Shown: positions 1 to 6,859 of the stretch, piece after piece | How positions within the stretch are numbered: position 1 is the first letter of the stretch | Layout: each line of letters starts with the position of its first letter | Assembly: GCA_019115725.1 (NCBI GenBank) | Contig: DXCY01000023.1 | Location: 1-7,735, forward strand | From: Candidatus Luteimonas excrementigallinarum | GTDB taxonomy: Bacteria > Pseudomonadota > Gammaproteobacteria > Xanthomonadales > Xanthomonadaceae | Direction: 5' to 3' | DNA: 7,735 bases | Position numbers and translations under genes: made by a program | The notes under the pieces: model-generated | The model's database searches: none | What the model saw: only the letters and a program-made list of their open reading frames with translations | Told to the model about the DNA's origin: nothing

Positions 1-1
1 G

Positions 2-439
2 CTGTTCGACCGTATCAACGATGGCGAACACTGGGTCGGCCAGACCCTGGTGCCGTGGCACATCTCGATCGGCGTGCTGATTGGCGTGCTGGTGGTGGTG
101 CGGATCATCTGGGCCCTGCGCAACCAGGGCAGCCGCCCGCCGGCGCCGCCGGCGATGCTCGGCCTGCTGGCCAAGGCCGGCCACCTGGGGCTGTATGCAG
201 GCATGGTGCTGCTGCCGCTGACCGGTATCGCGATCATGGTGGGCAATGGCTACGGGTTGGAAGCCTTCGGCCTGCAGCTGGTGGCCCCGGGTACCGATAT
301 CCCGTGGATGGCCACCGTGGGCAGCGCGCTGCATTCACCAGTGGCCTGGCTGCTGGTGCTGATGGTGATCGGCCATGTGGGCGCGGCGCTGTGGCACGGA
401 CTGGTGCGAAAGGACGGGGTGCTGCGGCGGATGCTGTGA
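2..439 (+). CDS. Cytochrome b561 family protein, 5'-truncated by the window edge
   Basis: Di-haem integral membrane cytochrome of the b561 (CybB-like) family, which moves electrons between the quinone pool or other carriers in the inner membrane. The frame is open from base 2 to the TGA at 437-439, giving 145 visible residues. The family is about 175-190 long, so roughly the first 35-45 residues, including the first membrane helix, lie outside. Three hydrophobic helices are visible, at about residues 21-40, 62-80 and 112-133 of the fragment. Candidate haem histidines sit at 20 (PWHISIG), 61 (AGHLGLY), 111 (LHSPVAW), 125 and 132. The ending, AALWHGLVRKDGVLRRM, with the K/R-D-G-x-L-R-R-M pattern, is characteristic of the family. 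The GTG at base 50 could be read as a start, but the protein similarity clearly continues upstream of it. A hairpin terminator follows 44 bp after the stop. The physiological partner is unknown. Confidence 0.88.
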   Translation: MFDRINDGEHWVGQTLVPWHISIGVLIGVLVVVRIIWALRNQGSRPPAPPAMLGLLAKAGHLGLYAGMVLLPLTGIAIMVGNGYGLEAFGLQLVAPGTDIPWMATVGSALHSPVAWLLVLMVIGHVGAALWHGLVRKDGVLRRML

Positions 440-483
440 GCACCGTCGCGTCCGGCTGACGGTCGCATCATGTTGTATCCCGG

Positions 484-509
484 ACGGGCCTGCTTGCGCA
501 GGCCCGTTT
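484..509 (+). terminator. Rho-independent-type terminator after cytochrome b561
   Basis: A perfect 10-bp stem, ACGGGCCTGC pairing with GCAGGCCCGT, closes a TTGC tetraloop (stem 484-507) and is followed by a short T run (507-509). It lies 44 bp after the cytochrome b561 stop and 78 bp before the next start. It therefore probably isolates the cytochrome gene from the diguanylate cyclase gene. The T tract is short, so termination may be incomplete. Confidence 0.75.
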
Positions 510-529
510 CCGTTGCGGCGGCTGTGGCA

Positions 530-560
530 GCGACAGCACGAACTGTGGCGGCGGTATCCT
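530..560 (+). promoter_or_regulatory. Weak candidate sigma-70 promoter for the dosC-like gene
   Basis: GCGACA (530-535) matches 4 of 6 bases of the -35 consensus, and TATCCT (555-560) matches 4 of 6 of the -10. The spacing is 19 bp, longer than the preferred 17. The position fits, after the upstream terminator and 26 bp before the ATG at 587, but in sequence this GC-rich such matches can arise by chance. Confidence 0.25.
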
Positions 561-586
561 ATGCGCACTTTTCCGCCTGCTGCCCC

Positions 587-1990
587 ATGACCCAGCCTTC
601 CACCAAACCCCATGCCGAGGCCATCGCGCGCCTGGCATCCAGCTGGCGCGCCTGCCTGGAATCGGCCACGCCGGCGTCCGCCGCACTGGCCCGCGGGCTG
701 GGCGCGCATGGTTCCAGCTTTGCGGACGCGTTCTACGCCACCCTGCTGGATGATCCGCGCGCGGCGCGCTTCCTGTCGGTGGACCAGGTGCGCGGGCGGC
801 TGCATCCCAACCTGCAGGAATGGCTGCGCGATCTGCTCGATGCCGGCATCGCAGGCGTGGACGAGCTGATCGCCACCAACCTGCAGGTAGGCCTGGTGCA
901 CGCACGCATCGGCATCCCGGTGGACCTGGTCAACCGCGGCATCCGGGTGCTGCGCGAGGCGATGCTGACCCGGCTGGCGGATTCCGGCGAAGAGCCGGCC
1001 AAGGTGTACGGCGCGATCTCGCTGATCAATGCCTCGCTGGACCTGGCGCTGGAAAGCATGACCCTGGCCTATACCGATGCCCAGGACCGGTCCAGCCGTG
1101 CGGACGCGGCCTACCGGCTGTTCTCGCTGGCCCACAACATCGGCACCGAGCGCGAACGCCAGCGTGCCCTGCTGCTGGACTGGGAAAACGACCTGCTCTA
1201 TGCCCTGGCCAGCGGCAGCGAGGCGGCCTCCGGGCTGCTGTCCGAGTCGGAGTTCGGCCTGTGGTTTCTGCACAAGGGCATCCCGATCATCGGCCAGAGC
1301 AACGATACCGACCACGTGCGCGCGCTGATGGCCGAAGTGGATGAACAGCTGGGCCTGGCCAGTGCCGACGGTGTGGCCAGGCCGACCGCGGAGGCGGTGG
1401 TGGCCATCCGCACCCGGCTGTCGGCAATCCGCAAGATGCTGGCTTCGCTGCTGGAGCGGGTGGGCGAGCTGGAAGCCGGTTCTGACACGTTGACCCGGTT
1501 GCTTACCCGGCGCTTCCTGCCCACGGTGCTGCGCCGCGAGATCGAGCTGGCGGACACCCACGGCCACGCGTTTTCCATCGTGGTCATGGACATGGATGGC
1601 TTCAAGGCCATCAACGACACCTACGGCCACGATGTGGGCGACCGGGTGCTGCAGCACGTGGCCACCCTGCTCAGCCAGGCGGTGCGATCAAGCGACTACG
1701 TGTTCCGCCTGGGCGGCGAGGAATTCCTGATCGTGCTGGTGGGAACGGCCCAGCAGCAGGCGCTGAAGATTGCCGATGGCCTGCGCCAGCGCATCCGCCA
1801 GCGGCCCGTGACGCTCAACGACGGCAGCCAGCTGCAGCTTTCGGCCAGCCTGGGCGTGGCCGGCTACGACGGCCATCCGGATTACGAGCCGCTGCTCAAC
1901 CGGGCCGACCAGGCCATGTACGCGGCCAAGCGCATGGGTCGCGACCGGGTGGAGCTGGCGCCGCCGCGGGAATATCCCGGGCCGCGCTGA
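587..1990 (+). CDS. dosC: DosC-like globin-coupled haem sensor diguanylate cyclase
   Basis: Makes c-di-GMP from two GTP under control of a gas-binding haem, in the cytoplasm. Length is 467 aa, against about 460 for E. coli DosC/YddV. The order is globin sensor (about 12-165), helical middle domain (about 170-295, with the DosC-like FGLWFLHKG at 223-231) and GGDEF domain (about 299-460). Aligned by eye to DosC as I recall it, the proximal haem His is H105 in VHARIGIP, the distal Tyr is Y50 in AFYATLL, and the distal-pocket Leu is L72. The active site is GGEEF (376-380), the metal-site Asp is in MDMDGFK (335), and the inhibitory I-site RxxD is intact as RSSD (367-370). An active, product-inhibited enzyme is expected. 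The frame stays open upstream to 470, but that stretch overlaps the preceding terminator and has no homology, so ATG 587 is chosen. No clear ribosome binding site is visible. It stands alone, with no dosP-type phosphodiesterase gene adjacent. Confidence 0.93.
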   Translation: MTQPSTKPHAEAIARLASSWRACLESATPASAALARGLGAHGSSFADAFYATLLDDPRAARFLSVDQVRGRLHPNLQEWLRDLLDAGIAGVDELIATNLQVGLVHARIGIPVDLVNRGIRVLREAMLTRLADSGEEPAKVYGAISLINASLDLALESMTLAYTDAQDRSSRADAAYRLFSLAHNIGTERERQRALLLDWENDLLYALASGSEAASGLLSESEFGLWFLHKGIPIIGQSNDTDHVRALMAEVDEQLGLASADGVARPTAEAVVAIRTRLSAIRKMLASLLERVGELEAGSDTLTRLLTRRFLPTVLRREIELADTHGHAFSIVVMDMDGFKAINDTYGHDVGDRVLQHVATLLSQAVRSSDYVFRLGGEEFLIVLVGTAQQQALKIADGLRQRIRQRPVTLNDGSQLQLSASLGVAGYDGHPDYEPLLNRADQAMYAAKRMGRDRVELAPPREYPGPR

Positions 1991-2004
1991 ACAACTTTCA
2001 GACG

Positions 2005-2032
2005 CCCGCCGCCGGGCCCTGCCGGCGGCGGG
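2005..2032. terminator. GC-rich hairpin in the convergent gap, probably a bidirectional terminator
   Basis: A perfect 11-bp stem, CCCGCCGCCGG against CCGGCGGCGGG, with a GCCCTG loop fills most of the 51-bp gap between the converging dosC-like and phosphoesterase genes. It lies 14 bp after one stop and 9 bp after the other. Neither strand has a T tract, so it is either a weak intrinsic terminator or a structure that protects mRNA 3' ends from exonucleases. It may serve both strands. Confidence 0.6.
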
Positions 2033-2041
2033 AGTGGCTCA

Positions 2042-3394
2042 TCAGTCCGTATGGGTCGCTGCGGCCTGCGGCGCAAACCGTGCGTTGAAGTCGACCAGAT
2101 CGATCACGTACTCGTCGCGGCGGTTGAACGCGTCGTCGCTCAGTTCCGCCTGGCCCTCGTAACGCTTGTACCAGGACGCGTACTCGGGAATCTGCGAGCT
2201 GTACTTGTTGAAGTGGGTGGAATAGGTGCGCACGTTGATCCGGGGCGCCTCGCCATCCAGGTTGAACTCCAGCAGCCGCAGCCAACCGTCGCCGGTCACC
2301 GGGCGGCGATGGTAGGTGCCCTCGGGATCTGCCATCTCGCCCACGCGTGAGCGGCCCTGGTAGTCGGCCAGCATCTGGTGCACCTGGCTGCCCCAGTCGT
2401 TGTGGTCAACGCTGTAGCCCTGGCCGCTGATATGGCCGCCGAGCACCAGGAAGATCTGGTCGTGCTGGCTGATGAACTCGTCCCACACCATCTGCGGGTT
2501 GTTGTCGCGCGGATCCAGGGTGCTGAGGTCGGTGGAGCCGCCGACCGCGCGCTCGCCGGCGCGATTGACGTATTTGTGGATGGTCACGATGGTCGGGATG
2601 CCGGGGTTCTGCCGCACCACGCGGCGGGCCCAGGCCAGCGAGTCATCCGGCGCGTCGTACTGCAGGCCGATGTGCAGGAACCGGCACTCGCCGGCCTCGA
2701 ACATCTGGGCACTGTCGGTGCCGTTGCCATGGGCGCTGATGTACCACGGCTTGTCCTTGAAGAACTCCGAATCGGCCGAGAACGCCGACAGGAACCCGGT
2801 GAGTCCGCCCACGTGGCGCAGGCCGACAACGCCGTCCTTGCCCGGCTGCGGCGGGAAGTCGGGATGGGTCCACAGCGCGTCGTAGTCGTGGTTGCCAGGT
2901 ACCACCGAGAACGGCAGCTTGCCGGCAAGCAGGCGGAAGCCGGCGGCGGCGCTGGGAATCTCGAAGCTACGCACCTCGGCGTAGGGCTGGCGGGCCACGC
3001 TGGAGCCGGCCGGGTTGGGGATCCACTTGAAACCGCGGGCCTCGTGCTCGGGGTCCATCCATTCCGAGTAGTGCTGCCAGATGTCGCCCACGTGGGTGGC
3101 GAAGACGATCTCGCCGCCGTTGCTGCGGGCGTTGTCGCCGATGTAGCGCATCTGCTCGTAGTACAGCTCCACCGCGTCGATCGGAAAGCCCTCGGCCTTC
3201 TGCCGGGTGAAGTCCATGTAGTTCTGGGTGTCGGGGATCATCGCCACGGTGAAGGTGCCGCACTGGCCGGGCTGGTAGGCCGGGGGCTGCGACCGCGCCT
3301 GGACGGGGCTGGCAAAGGCGGTGGCCAGCGTTGCGCTGGCCAGGGCCGCGAGCACGGGCACGCGGAAGGAGAAGCGTCGGGCAGGGAGGGTCAT
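2042..3394 (-). CDS. Secreted calcineurin-like metallophosphoesterase
   Basis: Two-metal hydrolase of the calcineurin-like fold, expected to cleave phosphate mono- or diesters in the periplasm or outside the cell. Length is 450 aa. An N-terminal signal peptide (basic PARRFSFR, then a hydrophobic stretch to about 28) has likely cleavage after AFA (28) or VQA (33). Metal and active-site motifs occur in family order: IPDTQNY (D55), HVGDIW (D104), VPGNHDYD (N168, H169), TIHKY (H273) and GGHISGQGY (H321). Motif I reads D-x-Q, not the classical D-x-H, as in a known subset of bacterial secreted members. The only two cysteines, C45 and C237, could form a disulfide, which fits export. About 80 residues follow the last recognisable core strands. 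The frame is open upstream to 3694, but that part overlaps the receptor gene and lacks a signal peptide, so ATG 3394 is chosen. It lies 74 bp downstream of the receptor gene on the same strand, probably in one operon. The substrate cannot be read from sequence. Confidence 0.9.
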   Translation of the reverse strand: MTLPARRFSFRVPVLAALASATLATAFASPVQARSQPPAYQPGQCGTFTVAMIPDTQNYMDFTRQKAEGFPIDAVELYYEQMRYIGDNARSNGGEIVFATHVGDIWQHYSEWMDPEHEARGFKWIPNPAGSSVARQPYAEVRSFEIPSAAAGFRLLAGKLPFSVVPGNHDYDALWTHPDFPPQPGKDGVVGLRHVGGLTGFLSAFSADSEFFKDKPWYISAHGNGTDSAQMFEAGECRFLHIGLQYDAPDDSLAWARRVVRQNPGIPTIVTIHKYVNRAGERAVGGSTDLSTLDPRDNNPQMVWDEFISQHDQIFLVLGGHISGQGYSVDHNDWGSQVHQMLADYQGRSRVGEMADPEGTYHRRPVTGDGWLRLLEFNLDGEAPRINVRTYSTHFNKYSSQIPEYASWYKRYEGQAELSDDAFNRRDEYVIDLVDFNARFAPQAAATHTD

Positions 3395-3424
3395 GGTGTG
3401 GTCCGGATTCAGGGTGGGACAGGT

Positions 3425-3450
3425 GCCGGCCCCGTGCAGTCGGGGCCGGC
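3425..3450 (-). terminator. Perfect GC hairpin between receptor and phosphoesterase genes (attenuator or mRNA stabiliser)
   Basis: A 10-bp perfect stem, GCCGGCCCCG against CGGGGCCGGC, with a 6-nt loop lies 18 bp after the receptor stop and 30 bp before the phosphoesterase ATG. On the - strand it is followed by ACCTGTCC with no T tract, so full termination is unlikely. Partial termination or protection of the receptor mRNA 3' end would give the two genes unequal expression. Confidence 0.5.
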
Positions 3451-3468
3451 CGGGTTGCCTTCGGGCGG

Positions 3469-6400
3469 TCAGAAGCGCGCGCGGATGCCGACGGTGCCGT
3501 TGCGGCCACCGTGGATGTAGATCGCGCCGTGGGTGCCGGTGCTGCCGTGGATCTCCCCGGTCGGCGAGAGCGAGTTGGGCACGATCACATTGCGGTTGCG
3601 ATTGAGCAGGTTGCGGATGTTGAAGAACGCATCCCAGCCCTCGGCGAACGAGTAGCTGCCCGACAGGTTGGTGTCCCAGTACTCGCTGAACCACGACGGC
3701 GTGGTCGAGCGGTACTTGTCATCGGTCCACACGGTGTTGAGGTACAGGCGTGCCGGGCCATGCTGCCAGGACACCGACAGCGTGCCGATCTTGTCCGCTG
3801 CGCGCACCAGCGGCACGTCGGGATCGTTGAGCATGAAGGAGCCGCGGACCGACAGCCCGCCCCAGGCACCGGGCAGGTAGTCCATGGCGTGGCTGAACTC
3901 GAGTTCCCAGCCCTGGATATCGATCGCATCGCCATCCACCACGTCGGTGCGGATGAAGGTGTAGTCCTGGTAATCGGTGCCGGTGTAGCCGAACTCCTCG
4001 GCGGTCATCTCCTGGGCCTGGAACAGCCCCTTCACCCGGTTGCGGTAGTAGTTGATGCCGATGATGCCCACCGGCTCGAAGTACTTGGCCAGGCGCAGCG
4101 AGAAGTTGTCGGAGATCTGCGGCTCAAGCCCCGGGTTCGGCGCGCGTACCGTCATCGTCTCGTCGTTGATCGCCCACACCCCGGAGAGCACGCTCACCTC
4201 GGGCCGCTGGATGGTGCGGCTGTAGCCGAACTGCAGGTCGGTGCTGTCATCGAAGGCGTACTTCACCGAAGCGCTGGGGAACAGGTGGTCGTACTTGGCC
4301 TTGCGCTCGGTCGCGGGGCGGGTGAGGTACTGGTATTCCAGTCCCTCGATCGTGGTGGCCCGGCCGGTGGAGGGATTGACCGCGTATCCGGCCGCCTCGA
4401 CTTCCCCGGTGGTCAGCGCATCGGCCTCGCGGGCTGCGTTTTTGGTCTGTTCCCAGCGCAGGCCGGCGCGCACGGTCAGTTTGTCGCTGAGTTCGGCCGT
4501 ACCCATGATGTACAGGGCCGTGGTGTCTTCCTCGAAGTGCCGGCGGTTGGCGATGTTCGAGTTGTACCAGTCGTTCGGCGACATCGTGTGCTGCCAGTGG
4601 TCCGGGTTCTGCTGATAGAGCTGGTACAGCTTGAACATGCTCGGCAGGTACATGTCGGTGGCGCCGGAGATGGAGCTGTAATGCACGCCGCTGTCGGCTG
4701 CCGAGTGCTGGTTGCCGGTCTGGATCTGCTGCAGCAGTTCGGCCGTGCTCAGCGGGCCGGTGTACTGGTACTTGTACGAATCGTTCGGATTGTCGAAGTC
4801 GTAGCGGGCCTGCTGCAGCTTGGCGCCGGTCTTGAAGGTGACGAAAGCCGGGCCGATCTCGCGGTCGAATGACAGGTTCAGGGCGCCGCCGGTGTACTCG
4901 GTTTCCGCCGACTGGCCGGTGCGCAGGCGCATCGTGGGCGTGCCGGCGACGGTGTAGCTGGAAGGCAGGCTCCAGTCGCCGCCGCTGACCTGGGTGACCT
5001 GCCAGGGCTGGCCGAGGGTGTCATTGCCGCGATCGGCGTGGAAATTGCCGGAGGCGGTGGGCCAGGCCAGCATGCTGTGCACCGCGCCCTTGCGATTGGG
5101 GTTGTAGGTGCTTTCGGAGCTGGAATAGAACAGGTTGCCATCCAGCGTGATGTGCTCGTTGTTGTACTCGAAGCTGGGGATGAAGTTGCGCGTGGTGCCG
5201 TACTTGTAGGTCAGCGTGTTGCGCGCGGTGATGGCCGTGGCGGTATCGGGCTGGCGGGTGGTGAATTCGGTGACCGCATTGCCATCCACGCCGTTCGCGC
5301 GTACGCCCGTGGTCAGCTCAGGCGCGGTGGATCCGGCCATGATGGTGCCCTCGCCGATGGAGGACATCAGCGACAGGATCAGCCCGTCGGTCGCCTTGAA
5401 ATCCATGTTGAGCGAGCCGGACGAGCGGCTGATCTCGCGGGTGCCCATCTGCGGCACGATGCGGGTGATCGCCAGCGGCGTGGGGCTGGCATCGGTGGGC
5501 ACGTAGTTGCGGCTGGCGGTGATCTGCTCCTGCTCCACGTACAGCTCGGAATGGCTCAGCCCGGCCACCACGCCCAGGCGGCCGTCCATGAACACGTTGG
5601 AATAGTTGATCTGTCCGCTGGGCAGGAACTTGTCGCTGCCGTAGCCGCCCTCGCGAGGGCCGGTGCGACGGCGTGAGTCCCACACGTTGGAATGGCTGCT
5701 TGCGCTGAGCTGGGCGGTGATGCTGCGGCCGCTGCGGTCGAAGGCCCGCTTGGTGCGGATATCGATGGTGCCGGCCGGGGAGTCGGCGTCCTTGTCGGCG
5801 CTGGTGGTCTTGAAGATGCTGATCGAATCGATGCCGGTCAGCGAGGACTGTTCGAAGCTGAAGGTGCGCGAGCCGCCCGCGCCGGTGTTGGCGTCGGCCG
5901 ACGCCAGGCTGATGCCGTTGACGGTGATGCTGGTGTAGCTGGCCGGCAGGCCGCGCAGGCTCACGTTGCGCACCGTGCCGTCGCCAGTGCTGTCGGTGTC
6001 CACGCCCGGCATGAACTTCATGAACTCGCCCGGGTTGCCTTCGGAGATCTCGCCGTAGGACTCGGTGGACAGGCTGTTGGTGATGTCCATCGAGGCGCGC
6101 TGTTCCATCAGTGCGCGGGCGTCGCCTTCGCGCACGCCGACCACGCGCAGCGTATCCAGCGTCTTCGCATCACCGCCACCGGACGAGGCGCTGTTCAACT
6201 CGATATCCACCTGCCTGGACTCGCCGGCCTGCAGCTCCACGCTGAGCTCGGCGGTCACGTAGCCGGTGAACTCCACCGCCAGCTCCACCGGGCCGGCGGG
6301 CACGTTGGTGATCCGGAATTCACCGCGGTCACCGGAGACCACGCTCCTGCGGCCGCCAGTCGTATCGGCGCGGATGATGGCATTGCGCAGGTACTGGCCG

Positions 6401-6564
6401 GTGCCCGGGTCGATCACCCGGCCGCTGATCATGCCCTGGTCGCGGGGCGATACCGCTTCGGCGCCGGTGGTCTGGGCGGCCGCGGTCGGCGCAACGGAGA
6501 GGATGGCGAAGATGGCGCCTGCCAGCGCCGAGTGCTTGAAATGGGACATGGGGGTTCCGGTCAT
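3469..6564 (-). CDS. TonB-dependent outer-membrane receptor, Xanthomonas/Caulobacter type
   Basis: Outer-membrane active-transport channel powered by TonB-ExbB-ExbD. Length is 1031 aa from ATG 6564, or 1026 aa from the second ATG at 6549 (MSHFKHS). The shorter form looks like a more usual signal peptide; neither start has a good ribosome binding site. The order is signal peptide with likely cleavage after TAAA (about 30), a carboxypeptidase-regulatory-like beta domain (about 46-126, ISGRVIDPGTG...), a TonB-box-like segment (TLDTLRVVGV, 135-144), a plug (about 150-275, with NVSLRGLP and AGTIDIRT), then a beta-barrel to the end. Typical late-barrel patterns are visible (SRTIQRPE, then NPGLEPQISDN), and the last residue is Phe, as expected for assembly by the BAM complex. 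There are no cysteines. No STN signalling domain is present, so it is not a FecA-type transducer. Ligand unknown; the adjacent phosphoesterase suggests a phosphorylated compound or its product. Confidence 0.95.
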   Translation of the reverse strand: MTGTPMSHFKHSALAGAIFAILSVAPTAAAQTTGAEAVSPRDQGMISGRVIDPGTGQYLRNAIIRADTTGGRRSVVSGDRGEFRITNVPAGPVELAVEFTGYVTAELSVELQAGESRQVDIELNSASSGGGDAKTLDTLRVVGVREGDARALMEQRASMDITNSLSTESYGEISEGNPGEFMKFMPGVDTDSTGDGTVRNVSLRGLPASYTSITVNGISLASADANTGAGGSRTFSFEQSSLTGIDSISIFKTTSADKDADSPAGTIDIRTKRAFDRSGRSITAQLSASSHSNVWDSRRRTGPREGGYGSDKFLPSGQINYSNVFMDGRLGVVAGLSHSELYVEQEQITASRNYVPTDASPTPLAITRIVPQMGTREISRSSGSLNMDFKATDGLILSLMSSIGEGTIMAGSTAPELTTGVRANGVDGNAVTEFTTRQPDTATAITARNTLTYKYGTTRNFIPSFEYNNEHITLDGNLFYSSSESTYNPNRKGAVHSMLAWPTASGNFHADRGNDTLGQPWQVTQVSGGDWSLPSSYTVAGTPTMRLRTGQSAETEYTGGALNLSFDREIGPAFVTFKTGAKLQQARYDFDNPNDSYKYQYTGPLSTAELLQQIQTGNQHSAADSGVHYSSISGATDMYLPSMFKLYQLYQQNPDHWQHTMSPNDWYNSNIANRRHFEEDTTALYIMGTAELSDKLTVRAGLRWEQTKNAAREADALTTGEVEAAGYAVNPSTGRATTIEGLEYQYLTRPATERKAKYDHLFPSASVKYAFDDSTDLQFGYSRTIQRPEVSVLSGVWAINDETMTVRAPNPGLEPQISDNFSLRLAKYFEPVGIIGINYYRNRVKGLFQAQEMTAEEFGYTGTDYQDYTFIRTDVVDGDAIDIQGWELEFSHAMDYLPGAWGGLSVRGSFMLNDPDVPLVRAADKIGTLSVSWQHGPARLYLNTVWTDDKYRSTTPSWFSEYWDTNLSGSYSFAEGWDAFFNIRNLLNRNRNVIVPNSLSPTGEIHGSTGTHGAIYIHGGRNGTVGIRARF

Positions 6565-6604
6565 GTTTTTGGTGGGAGCCGGTCCCAGGCCCGGTTCACT
6601 TTCC

Positions 6605-6640
6605 CGGGCACAGCCATGCCCGCGGAAGCGTGTGCTTCCG
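6605..6640 (-). promoter_or_regulatory. Two tandem hairpins in the receptor mRNA leader
   Basis: Two stem-loops abut exactly. The first is a 7-bp perfect stem, CGGAAGC with GCTTCCG and a 4-nt loop (6623-6640). The second is a 6-bp perfect stem, CGGGCA with TGCCCG and a 6-nt loop (6605-6622). They lie about 40-75 nt before the candidate receptor start codons. There is no T tract on either strand, so they are not standard terminators. A role in mRNA stability or translation control is possible but unproven. Confidence 0.4.
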
Positions 6641-6758
6641 TCGGAGGAAAGAGTTCGGGGTGTCCTGGCACCTGCGGGAGGGCGTCAGCCAGGTTGGCGT
6701 TGTGCCCAGCGCGTTGTTGGCACCAAGCAGGCGCCGCGCGTCCGTTGCGATCCGCAGC

Positions 6759-6803
6759 ATTGTGGGTCCGCGCTGTTGCATGAATGTGACCGCAACGAGA
6801 CAG
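6759..6803 (-). promoter_or_regulatory. Pho-box-like direct repeat and candidate -10 upstream of the receptor
   Basis: Read on the - strand, CTGTCTC (6803-6797), a 4-nt spacer GTTG and CGGTCAC (6792-6786) match the PhoB box (two CTGTCAC/T heptamers spaced by 4) at 11 of 14 heptamer positions. A weaker third heptamer, ATGCAAC, follows at the same 11-nt period (6781-6775). A -10-like CACAAT (6764-6759, 4 of 6 matches) starts 10 nt after it, which is the usual box-to-minus-10 distance. The implied start site would leave a leader of about 200 nt. The match is degenerate and could be chance. Confidence 0.35.
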
Positions 6804-6859
6804 CGCCCACGGGCAGGAGTGTCACATGGCTCCGGGTGCCAGGGTGAGGTGGGGTTGGC

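Larger units (their letters stand above)
6565..6859 (-). other. 295-bp non-coding leader upstream of the receptor gene
   Basis: This is the only long gap in the window. It separates the hydrolase stop from the receptor start, both on the - strand. I find no convincing gene in it: the short open frames have no ribosome binding site and no recognisable protein features. It does hold a Pho-box-like repeat with a candidate -10 (6759-6803), a 7-bp inverted repeat (6784-6790 with 6821-6827) and two tandem hairpins near the receptor start (6605-6640). No T-rich terminator for the hydrolase gene is visible. Confidence 0.6.

Noticed and set aside
470..586. 39-residue N-terminal extension of the dosC-like protein
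   Set aside because: It would overlap the cytochrome b561 terminator hairpin, has no similarity to the DosC N-terminus, and the ATG at 587 gives the expected family length.
335..1657. 440-codon open frame on the - strand over cytochrome b561 and the dosC-like gene
   Set aside because: Antisense shadow of a high-GC gene. The translation is rich in Gln, His, Arg and Gly without domain motifs and crosses the intergenic terminator, while the + strand frames have clear family motifs.
2..1990. Functional coupling of cytochrome b561 with the haem-based DosC-like sensor
   Set aside because: Both bind haem and are neighbours on one strand, but a strong terminator separates them and nothing else supports shared function.
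3422..3452. GTAG-class REP element as described in Stenotrophomonas
   Set aside because: GTGCCGGCC and its complement resemble the core of such repeats, but the defining GTAG tetranucleotide is absent and no second copy occurs in the window. A degenerate REP remains possible.
3395..3694. 100-residue N-terminal extension of the phosphoesterase frame
   Set aside because: It overlaps the receptor 3' end, is composed of Arg/Pro/His/Gln shadow sequence, and would bury the signal peptide that begins at 3394.
3331..4872. 513-codon open frame on the + strand opposite the receptor gene
   Set aside because: Mirror of the receptor codons, giving a low-complexity Val/Ala/Gly/Arg protein with no motif. 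The 380-codon frame at 2378-3520 and the 363-codon frame at 5692-6783 are rejected for the same reason.
6785..6826. CRP/Clp binding site (TGTGA-N6-TCACA)
   Set aside because: TGTGA and TCACA half-sites are both present but about 32 bp apart, not 6, and neither has a partner at the right spacing.
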